64,000 nt of DNA from the NCBI GenBank assembly GCA_002633005.1, contig NMRA01000132.1, positions 834,511 through 898,510 on the forward strand, given 5' to 3'. The position numbers were made by a program, and so were the translations under genes. The stretch comes from Phoronis australis (Eukaryota; Phoronida; Phoronidae). The notes under the pieces were generated by a model. That model had not been told where the DNA came from, made no database searches, and worked only from the letters and a program-made list of their open reading frames with translations. Of this stretch, positions 11,601-23,600 are shown in pieces (position 1 is the first letter of the stretch; every line of letters starts with the position of its first letter).

Positions 11601-14600
11601 GACAAGGTGGCTGTGCAGGTATTCTGGTTCTGAGAGTTTTAATGAGGCCAGGTGTTCTTTTGAAATCCAGCTCTTGGCTTTGTGAGTGTTCTTCTGTTGG
11701 CACATGTTAGTCTCAAAGCGTCTCCATATGTACCTCGAAAATCAATCTACTGTGGATGTTATGAAAGTTAGTCAAGTTCAAAAGATTTTTTTACTTTGAA
11801 ACCATTCAGAATTGGCGTTTTTGAACCGTTTGATTTTTGATTATTGTTTTCATTTAGTGGTAAGGAGCCTATATACCTCATAGTTTCAATGTCCTGCATG
11901 ATGACTCTTCTCTCCTGACATATCATTGGAGGTAAATAACTGATTTAATGAGTCTGATTGGATTACTTAAAGTATTTGGAGAATGGATATTTCAAAATGA
12001 GCTATGGCGTGAAATGGTTGAGTTTTGTGAAACTGTAGTTTTCAAGATGAAAAAAGTAATTAGACTTCATTACAGTTGATTGCATTTGCATTATCCAGGG
12101 TGGTAAATGGTGTGAGACTCCGCTATCCAGCAATGCTCAGTCGTGCCTGCAGGAGGCCTTCTTCAATGCACTGAAGAAGTTGGCCACCTATTGGCCAGGT
12201 GATGGAAAAGCCAACAACAGAGAGCGCTACCAGTCATACATCAACCTACTACACCAGCTTGTGCTTCATGCTCAGATTGTAAGTTGAACCCTTTATTTTA
12301 AGTTTAACCCATTCATTACAAGTTTAATCCTTTATTGCAAGTTTAACCCTTTATTGCAAGTTCAACCCTTTATTGCAAGTTGCAAGTTTAACCCCTTTAT
12401 TGCAAGTTTAACCCTTTATTGCATGTTTAACCCTTTATTTCGAGTTTAACCCTTTCATTGCAAGTTTAACCCATTGTTCCAAGTATAACCCTTTATTGCA
12501 ATGTTAAACCTTTTTGCAAGTATAACCCTTTATAGTATGTCAAGAATAAATACATGAGAAAGTTTGCTGAAACTTGACACAGAGATTATGTGGTGGGAAT
12601 GAGCCTGCACTAGTTGATGGATTTGGATACCATGGTGCCCCCTGTTGGCTGTTTCAGTTTTTGATGAAAAATTCTTTCACTGAAGATTTGTTACCTTTGC
12701 TTGTCTGCTAATTTTCTCAAAACCTGCCAAATCATGGTGAAATTTGGTGCAATTTTGTCACAGATATTCCTCTTCACGTAACTCTGTGTCCTTTTGCAAA
12801 AACAAAATAAACTTGTTTTTTGACTTTTAATGAGAGAAGTAGCATAGAAGTCACAAAGTGCCGTGAAATGAATATTGCTTTGTGAAATGTTTGTATTTAA
12901 ACCTGTCTGTTTTCAGTACTTAAAGGCTGATGTGCCTCTGCTTCATCCTTTCCCCAATGAGGTCTCCACGGCATGGTCTAAGATGATTGGAGTAGTTGAA
13001 AAGATACATTCAAAGGTGGGCGCCATCTTCTGGCCTATTCACACAGTTCCACTTCACAGGTGTTTCCTTACATTTGTGCTGGGCATTGCCACTTAAGTTT
13101 GCTCAGAGGCATTTCAAATATTAGATGCGAAAACTTATAAATCATGACTTATGGAACTTACTATGAAATAAATTTACCGAGATTATGGAGCAGCCGGCTC
13201 CTTCTACTGGTAGTAATTTTTCGTGGCTTAATGTATTTGCATAAACGAACAAAATTGTTATCTGCTTTATTTAATATACGTAGGTTTGTAAAAATCTTTC
13301 ATTTGTTTGCGGCATAAATCGCCAGTTTCGGTGATCCCTTAATAAGCTCCTGGAACATTGGGTGGTGTATATTAATCTTTTCTTGCTAATATCTGTGTGT
13401 AAGTACAAGAATTTAAAATTAAGTCTATTCTCATTTAGGGCGGTGAAAAATTAATTATTTTGCTCAAGGTTGGAGCTTGTCCCAACTTCTAGAAATAAGC
13501 AAAATTGTCCGTCCCAAATTCAAGTATCACTGCAAAGATGGCAAAATAATTCACTGTGTAGATTGAAACCACGTTGCCCAAAGTTTGGGAAATATGATGT
13601 ATGCCAAAATCATTCTTGCCCCAAATTCCAGAATCAAGAAAATTCAAATTTTGCGGGAATTTCTATGTCCCAAATTCTAGAGACCGTCCCACATTCTAGA
13701 GATCGTCCCAAATTGGAGAATTTTTACGTTAAGGGCTGTTCCAGCAAAATCTGTGTGGGAGGGGGGGGAAGGCAACTGAAATAAAAATTTATGGGTGGTT
13801 GCGTTTGATTTAAATTCAAAATGGCTGGTGGTCGTACTTCAAAAAAATAAAAATTTACAGGTCGTTGTTTCATTGGGTCATAAATGTTTGATGGTGGGTA
13901 ATTTTAGTAAATTTTATAAACAATCTGCACAGAATCAAAAACTGAAACAAAAATGCAACTTGCAAAAAGCTCCGACTTCTTCACTCCCTCCGATCTCCCC
14001 ATTGGCATGCCCATAACACCAGTTAACCACAGGCGCTCGAATTTCTCGATGGCTAATAACCATATATAAGAAACATATGTTTTCGTAGTAATGAATGACG
14101 TTAGTGGTGATGGAGGAACAGATAAACTCAGGCACCTGTGCAGTCAACCACAAGAACAAAAAAATTGCGGGTGGTTGCATTTCAAACTTATAAAAAATTA
14201 CGGGTGGTAGGCTGAAGAAATAAATGAAAAATATGGGTGATGGGTGCGAAAAAAAGGTGCCTTCCCCCCCCTCCCATACAGATTTTACTGGAACAGCCCG
14301 TAGTGTTTTTACTGAAGATTTTTCTAATAGTCAATTGTCCGTTGTTGGAAGATGCACAACAAATCGCGTCTTAGCTAACCAATTGAAGTCACAGTCATAT
14401 TGCGCGTCAGTCCAAGCTTTATTCCTTATACATGATGTCCTTGATGTCTGGTCTGCACGCTACCTTTGGTGTTCTTATAATGTAAAGGAATATTGTTGGG
14501 GATGGTTGTTTTAAATTTGTATTTTGGTGCTACTTGATCTCTGTTCGCCTCGATGATTAATTTTTTCTTCACTGAAGTCATTCTAATGATGGCTTGATAG

Positions 14601-17600
14601 GAAGAGAATGAGAGGTGTATAGAATCATGATGTCCAGGTTTAGTGACGAGCTTGGAACTAAGTATTGCTATCGGGTGTGAAGATTGTTCCCTCAAAAGAA
14701 AATTTTAATGTTACTAACTGATACTCCATTTGTCTCTATTTGTTGAACAGATGCAGGTGAGTTCTAAACTTGTGTTATACATGTAAGTTGTTTCTTGTCT
14801 TTTGGCAGCACGCCAGTGACAAAGATCTGAATGAAGACCATGCTTTTCTACTGTTGTTCCTTCATCTGGGTCTGCAGCTGTTCTCCGACCCTGTCAGCGC
14901 TGTTGATGCTCTTCAGGTACAGTTTATACAAAGTGGTTTGGACTACTTGAATTAATTGCAACAAATAGGATCTTTTAGTGTAAACTCTGTTATTTGCTCG
15001 AGCTACAATGGTGTCATTTGCTGCATGACCTTTGACCTTTATTGTAGTACAGACAACTCCAACTGGTGAACATGTTTAACAGTCCATGTCCTGGGACCTA
15101 TGTGTCAAAAGAGTTGGTTGTTCGTTATCTTGACTTTCAGCTAAAAATCAAGCAACGGTCGGCTTAGCATGTTTCATGAAAATGGGCTAAGACTGAAAGT
15201 TGATTCGCAGTCCTATTTTTACTTTTCAAAAGGCAAAAAGCCAATAGTCGGCTCATAAACCAGGTCACTGGTATGTGAGGTCATTATGGGGATGTTTCTG
15301 GAAGACTCTTGACTTTTGGCTAAAAATTGACGGATGACTTAGCCTGTTTAGAAAAACCAGGGAACGCTAAAAGTCAGAGGATCTGTCTTCGACTCGAAGC
15401 CAAAAACCATGGTCCCGTTCCAAGGAAACTGATTTGGCTAAGACAAGTCATAAATTCCAGTCAATTTTAACATAAAAATGAAATTTGTCTCGAATCCATT
15501 TCAAGAAAAAGATATTAAGTTTGTCTTAATTTTGACTAACGTACCGGATGTGGAAGTTTTGGAGTTAAGAAGTTGAGACAAATGTTAGACTGAAGTCAAT
15601 AATGAAATTAAGTCGGGTTCTTGGAATGGGTCCCATAGCTATCGCCTGCTCGGGAACGGGATAAAAGCCAAAGGAAAAATCAATTTTTGGCTATTCGTAG
15701 TCAGATATCAGACTTCTGGACAATGTCAAAAGACAAAAACCATCAGACTTTAAGAAACAGGCCCCTGATCAGTTCAAGTAATGACTAGGATTTCACTCTC
15801 GTTGGATTGTTTTTCAAACTCGGTTTATGTGAACACTTATGAGTGAAAACAAGAAGTTGTAAATGTCTGTACTTAGTCGCAATTTTTATTTTTTTTGCAG
15901 GAGTTGCACATTTGCTATGAAAAAGCCCACCAGAAGAAGCGCAGATCGTCGACTAAACGAGGTGACTCAGGTAACGCTTTATATTTCAATAAGTGCACAT
16001 GCATGAAGACATTCGAATCGAGCTGTTGAAATCTTGCCAATTAGTTAAAACGTCAAATTAGTCTGTCGGTTTCTTGATTTATTCTAAATCTGCGGGCGTT
16101 GAACGCACAATTCCTGTCTTAATTTCCAGAGGAGCCCAGCTGGGTGGAAGTGGTGACGGAGCTCTTACTCAGTCTGCTGTCTCAGTCGTCTAGCTTGGTG
16201 CGACTCGTCTGTAATGATGTCTTTCACATGTTGAGGCCTCTCATGACCAAGGAAGCTGTCCGCTTGATACTAGATGTAAGTCTGCAGATGATGCTATGTT
16301 ACTGCTTCACTTGTTTTGTTTTGTCTTGTTGCTCTATTACACCGGTGTTACTAAGAAGTCCCCACATGATTGCTCTGGGGTGAATAACTAAATTTCACTT
16401 TCTCTTAATTTCATTTTTATTAAATTTCACTTTTTTAAGATTTGCTGTAAGCATTTGGTGAGTACTCCCCTGTTGCTCCCAGTATAAGACTGAGAGAACG
16501 GCTGCCAGGTTGTTCGGAGGTCAATGTGTGGTGTGCAAATTGCAGGTTTTGATTCTTGGAAAATTTATTATACGGCTGAAAATTAATTGAATCATTATGA
16601 TATTGAGTAAGAGAATACAAGCTGTTTGTTCATCAAAATGTTGAATTGATGTCACCTGACTGAAGATAGTAATGGCTGCTTCTGTATGATGTGACGGTAC
16701 TTCATCGGTGAGTGTCGGTGAGAGCAATAACACTGATTCAATGAGACTGACTGAAATGGCCAACTCTTCGAGGCGACTTGGTTTCCCCTTTCTTTTCAGC
16801 ATTGGTGTTTTCATGGGTTTTGTTCTTTTGTTCAGGTGTTCAGTCCTGTGGATGAAAAAGGACCTCTGGCTTTTGAAGAAGATGGTACGTGACAGTTTTA
16901 TTGACTTTCTGTAGTACTTCAACTGAAGATTTTTGTAAATTGTAAATTGTCCGTTGTTTGAAGATGCAGAACAAATCATGTTTTAGCAAATCAACTGAAG
17001 TCACAGTCATTATATTGCGTGTGTCAGTCAAAGCTTTATTCCTTATACATGATGTCCTTGGCAACTGTTCCGCACGCTACCTTTGGTGTTCTTATAAATG
17101 TATTCTAATGAAGGAATATTGTTGGGGATGGCTGTTTTTGTATTTTGGTACTACTCGATCTCTGTTTGCCTCAGTGATTAATTTTTTCTTCACTGAAGTC
17201 ATTCTAATGATGGCTTGATAGGAAGAGAATGAGAGGTGTATAGAATCATAGTGTCCAGGTTTAGTGACGAGCTTGGAACTAAGTATCGCTATCGGGTGTG
17301 AAGATTGTGCCCTCAAAAGAAAATCTTAATGTTACTAACTGATACTCTATTTAGCATTAGACTGTTACCTTTGCATGTTTCTTTGAACCATTAATTCGTG
17401 CTTATGAAAATCTTGTTTTAAACAGGCTTTCATGCCGACAACCATCGATCTATTTGATTTGAATAATGTATTGTACTTTAAGATGGCTATAAACCTGACT
17501 TACATCAAAAAACCAGCTATTCATTTAGACCACCTTAAGTTATGAAGTTATTCTCTACTTGTTTGTTATTCAGGTTATTAGTGGTTTTTGGACTTGTACA

Positions 17601-20600
17601 GAACCGATAGCTTGTCAGTGCTTCATACCATCTTCAACAAGTTTTTTTTTGTTGCGGCAAGTCTTAGTGAATGGCAAGCATGGTCTTGAGAAATATTGAG
17701 GTCTCAGTTTCAAAGCAGTTAGTGGTCTTAGTCGGAAGTTTGTTTCTAATCTCATTCGCTGTAAAGAGGTAATGATTTCTGGCAAGGTATGTTCAGTATT
17801 AAATGATATTTTCATCCATGGCTGGCTTTATTATTTCAGATGAAGACTTTGACGATGACGTGGGCGACGGTGAGACTGGCGATGGTGGTGCTGAGAATGA
17901 AAGTGACGACACTAGCAGTGAAAGTGATGATGAGGATGACGAGGACACCGATGATGACAATGATGACGAAGTGGATGAGTCATTGCGGGTGTCGGTAAAG
18001 GCTGCACTTGGTCATGCTGCTGACGATAGCGACAGTGGGTCTGATCAGGTTAGTGGACTGTTGTTGAAGATAATGACATTTAGAGGTTTTATGTGGCTAC
18101 AAAAATGAAATTGTCAAGCAGAGTTTTAAAATGATCGGTGACTTTGATAGGGAGTATGTTCCTTTGTTCCTAGGGAGAGTCTGAAGGAGAGATGGATGAT
18201 GATGCCATGTTTCGTTTGGACGCGGCGCTGGCCGAGGTGTTTCGTCAGAGAATAGGCAACAAGATAGCTGAGAAGGAAAAGGAGAGACAACTTGTACACT
18301 TCAAGAATAGGTACTTTTGGCTAGGCCTATTTTCATGAATTCCTGGTATCGCTTCGTTCAGTCCAGTGAAAACTTGTCAGAGTGCCAATAATAACCTTAT
18401 ATTAACTACTGGAGTTTTCCGTGGGCAATCCAGAGTGTACATTAGAAAATATCAGTTTAGCTGTGTTGTTGAGCATGTGTTCTTACTGAGGAGAGCACAG
18501 TTTGTGTTGATTTTGGGGTGGGTCTATCTACTGTCAACAGTGGTGCCCCCATGTGGCAATTTGTATTTGTTTTACGTCTGCCTCAATGTTTGCCTAGTTC
18601 TTAATGGATCTAACAAAATTGGGCATTGTGCACAGGGCTCGACGCTATTAAAATCGGCAGCTCGCATTTTGCGACCTAGCCAAAATCCCAGGTCGCATTT
18701 TCAAAATCCAACTCGCATTCGTAAATGCCAGGTCGCAAAATTTTCCCGCCATTTTTACGCACCAAAATAGATTTTTTAGATCATCTAGAAAATGTTTAGA
18801 TTATGCTCTTATCTGTAGCGTTAAATACTCACAAATTTCGGATCTCAAAATTGACGTCATTCATGCAGGTACGGCGTTACTGTTCTTCACGACCGCCATT
18901 GAAAGACTCTAGAGCGCAAGGCAAGTTGCCGGCGTGAAAGTTGAATCAGTGCTCTCTAACTGACTTGTGCATTCGAGTAGCTAAATTTGCGATGTGAAAA
19001 GGGAGAAAATGCCCGTTGAAAAAGTATCCGGGATTTTGTTAGATCTGGTCTGCTACTGGCCGTCATCAAAGTCGTTAACGATTCGACTACTAACTCGGGT
19101 AATCGCTAGTTTGGTCTTCAATACTCTCCAAATGCGGGAAAAATAGGTCAGTCGCAAAACGACACGCATGTAACTAGTGTTAAATTTCTTTCCGAGGTAT
19201 AAAACAAAGCCGGGATTTGGTTTTTACATACTGTGAAAAGACGTTTTTGAAAACTGAAGTTGTGTAAAATGAAAGGGACACACACCATATAAGCTGCGTG
19301 TTAATTTAAAACCACACGCGGTCGTTTGTAGTGCGCAATGATGGGCGCTAGCTTGAGCTGTGGGCGCTTAATTGGAAATTCTCAAAATTTAAGGGGGGAC
19401 TTTTAATAGATCAGCGAGCGCTTATTATGAAACACTTTAAAGTTAGGGAGTAGGCTTGTGCGTGAGCATAGTCGTTCACCTCAGTGTTTGCGGTAATAAG
19501 ATATTAAAACGCTGCAATGGTAAGAAACGTTATAATAATACGATTTTCCGAGGCAAACTCCATCTGGTAGGGGCGACTTTCTGGATATCGTTACCACCTA
19601 CATTGTAACCTTTTTAGCCACCCGGAATGATTTTTTTTAACTGCCCGCTTCAGCCGGAACAAGGTTGTTTCTATAGGAGTCTGAACATTTTACGGCGACG
19701 GTGGTTCCGGAGCGAAAAGTTGCCGGGGGGGGGGTGTATAAAGAGAAGAATGAAAAGATCGCTAACTTCAACCACAATTTCGCATTTAGTGCCAGTTTAG
19801 TTGCAATAGCTGGCTACGGGCATAGAATACAGGGTTTACAGAACATCGACCTCGGGAAACATCGGAACAGGATAACGTTAATTCTGGGTTATATCGGTCC
19901 CGGTACATCAGGTCTTTTATAACCGCTGGGAATCTGAGTTCATTTTCAAATAAACCAGAGCCAAGCCGGTATACTCTTTCATTTAGGAGTGTCGCTGTTC
20001 TTTGAAGTGGTGCGCACGCGTGAGTTCACGCACTTGAATCACTGGAGTAGGCCTACACTTTACATTGGCAACAACGCGTGAAAGACAAATCATATTTCGC
20101 GAACGTAGCCCCAGAAACAAGTAAAGTGTTTGAGAATTTCTTGGCAACTGAAAGCAAAGACGTGACCGTCGTTTGGCGATTAATAAGGTTGTAATTTTCA
20201 CTTTGGTGACTTAATACGATAAAAAGGAGAAGCACATTTCCGTCTAAGTCACGATTGTCTGCCGGGACCGCTTGCACGCTAACGGTGCCGCAGTGCGATA
20301 TCAGGGATATTGTCGTGGATATTTGGTACATGTAATAAGGACATCTTATGTGAAAAATAAACATTTTTGTCCACCACAATGTTTGGTAAGTTGATCGCTT
20401 AAGAATTAATAGAAACACCATTGTTTTGTGAAGTTTTATCACGTGTTAAGCAGTGGCCCGAAACTTTCTTCCCCGAATCCGGGAATTTACAAAAGTGGCC
20501 GAAAGTGTTAGCCAATGAAACGCGTCAAAGATCGATTCTGCATATCCCATGTTCACGCGACTAAGTCATCGGGAGGGCTGTTCTCGGTTAGTGTTCTTTT

Positions 20601-23600
20601 GAACTTGTATTTGACAACAACCAAATAACGGTCGGATTAACAAGAGCTGATTCGTATTTGCCTGGTATCTGTTGAGAAGTGTAAAAACTCAGCTCGCATT
20701 CGTTGGAAATTCCAGGTCGCATTTTGCGACTTTATACGAGCTGACAAAAATCTCAGCTCGCATTTCCAAATTTCAGGTCGCAAATGCGACCTGCAGCTCG
20801 TTATGTCGAGCCCTGGTGCATTTCTATTTACGAAAGTTGATTTTTAAATGAATCTGAATACTGTGGCGCCATCTAGAGGCAAATTGCCATTGTGTCTTTC
20901 TGTCTGTATTTCTATTTAAGTTCCGTTCTGGGTGTTCATGAAATATAACCTCCGCGAGCATATTAATGTGATGTGGATTTTGGGATGGATCCATATTTTG
21001 TGGACAACTGATCACCACTAATGCTACTGTTTTTATTGCGTGCAATGCTTATCAACGCCCTCTGTCGCTCTTATGTAAAAATGAAATGATGGGTGGAGAA
21101 GTATTGTAAACTATGGCAGTAGGTTGAATCGAGATGTGATTTGGTTCACATTGCATATTTGAGGACCCCCGTGGAAAGCAATGAAAACTGATGAGGCTAC
21201 CCTCATTGTAAATATTACACTAAATGAATAAATAAGATAAAGTAAATAACTTGCAAGCCTTTTAAATGGTCATTATACTGTGTTGCACTACGACTTTGTA
21301 GATGCCTGGACTTACTACAGGCGTTGATCCACGAGTCTGTCTCCCCTTTTCTGTTGGTGGACCTTGTCCTTCCACTACTGGAGTTGATGGATGCAGGGGT
21401 CAAAGACACGTCACAGAAGGTGTTAGGGGAAAAGGCAGCATCTGTTTTTCATCACCTATGCAATAAAAAGTCTTCTAGAAAGGTGAGTATGGGTGGTAAA
21501 ATCATTAACTTTACTCTGTTTTTCATCTATCTAAACTGCGATTAGTTTTTTCCACGCTTACTGCAATTTCATAAATTTGGATTTGAAGCTTGGCTGACTC
21601 GGCTAACGTGGTTGCCTTTAAATCTGGAAATCAGTTGCAATTCAGCTTCATAACTAACCAGTCCACCGTGACCTTTGAAGGCCAGCAGCTAGTGTACAAA
21701 CTGAACAGTACCAGTCAGCCGGTCACTGGCCTTTCAAGGTCAGATGCAAGTGCACAAACTCCTTGACAGTAACGGCATGCTGTGATGTCTTTTTGATGTT
21801 TTGTACAGGTAACTGGTGAACACCTTGATAGTGACAGTCTGTTGAACATCATGAGACAGCTGATTACCTACTCAACTAAAGGTGAGCTTTGTTATGGCGT
21901 TGTGTAAAGGGATGTTCTAAATGGTCTAAATCTTCATGAAGGCTGGTGCAGTTGAAAATAATTGTTCGATTGAAACACATGCATAAGTGTCCCTCTTTGT
22001 TCACAGGTACAGGTTTTTTCACTTATATTATTATTGTAACTTGGATGCATAACAAAATGCATTACAAAAACTAATAGAATTTTTATGCAATACATCCCCC
22101 ACCTCTTGGGATTATAAGTTGCAAGTGGTTATAGACAATACGGGCTATTTTTGGAGCAATCTAGTGCTCTAATCCAATAATTCACAAGAGCTGGATAATT
22201 AAAAAACAAGTCTAGAGTGGAGGATTCAATCAGAGACTATTCTCAAATGATTATTTCATGTGCAAACAAAAGTAAAATGCATTTTGTCTTAAATTAAATT
22301 TTGGTTAACATGTCAAGCTCTGAATTCTGTTAAAATATTGGCTTATTCCAGTAACCAGTTACGTGTAAATTCTCGTTTTGTAAAGTTGAATGTGAAGACA
22401 ATGGTTCATAAAACGTATCCTTTTATGTAAATTTCCATACCATCTTGTGACTTGCAGAAATCGTGCAAAAGCCTAGCAAATTTTGCTGATATGTTTCTGA
22501 TGAAGATGTGTACTTGCCATGACTGTGTTTTTAATCAATTTTCAGAAATGTCATGCATCAAAGTTCAACTCCTTTCATTTCATAATAGAAAGAACAAATA
22601 ACTCCATTGTTGTCTGTGTAAATTCTCTGTTTCAACTTTTGGTGATAAAATAATGGTGCTTGGAAAAGAATAAGAGTGTCTATACTTATAATTTTCTTAG
22701 GGAAACCAGCTCCAGCATCTGCATCTTAGGTTTCCCATTGAAAACGTTTTGATCATGAGACTGAAGTAAATAGTTGAATTGCTGTAATTTTCTGTTTCTG
22801 TCTATGGCGATCGGCGATTTTTAACAATTTTGTGCAAGAGCTCAAGCATGCAGTCAAGTGTATACCCTCAGTACTAGTTACTTGGCGAAATAAATTTCGC
22901 CAAGTATGTTGCTCTTCCACTAACTTAAAGTTTTTTTTTGTTCGCACGATAAAGGTCGCAATTTTTGTCCGATCATCACAAAATTTACACATAACATGTA
23001 CTTCCGGAAGTACTGGAAGGCTATTGTTTTTCGTCACAATCGAATCCAAGATGGCGGCTGTGGTGGCCATTTTGTTTTCATTTAAAGGTTCAAATGCTTC
23101 TGGAGGCTACAATTTTTTACGTAAAAGGCTAAGAATCGGCACAGTAAATGGACCGGAAGTTTTCTACAAGTATACCGGAAATTGTTTACTTCCGGTTAAA
23201 GATGGCGGAAATATCGGCGATCGCGCCTGCGCACCTCGATTTTGGCCTGAAAACGTTTTCTCCTGTAGAGGGCGCATTATATGACCTATTCCTTCGAATT
23301 TTTACAGGTATTAGTTTCTTATGACATGCTATTATACAAAGCCAAAAAACCAGAAGTTGCTTTCAAGATGGCGGATCTGGCACATGTTGACCCATTTTCA
23401 GTCGTGCTAGAGTGCGATTTTAAACGGGAAGAGAAAAAGACGTGATTTTTTGCATGTGGATTCTTTGAAGTATATTCTTTCAAATGGCCTGTAACAATTT
23501 TTTTCTCAGACTTACCGTTTTCGAGTTATTTGACTTTGAATTTCTTAACAAAACCGCAAAATTTCATTTTTTTTCGAAAAATTTACGGAATTAGGCGATA

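Noticed and set aside
19701-19922. ORF conserved between the two 2.18-kb elements (also 61664-61882)
   Set aside because: Conservation reflects recent duplication of the whole element; there is no excess conservation over surrounding DNA and no motif.
22832-23284. 150-codon + strand ORF
   Set aside because: Lies in a MYBBP1A intron inside a repeat block with AAGATGGCGG motifs; no recognisable domain and an irregular composition.
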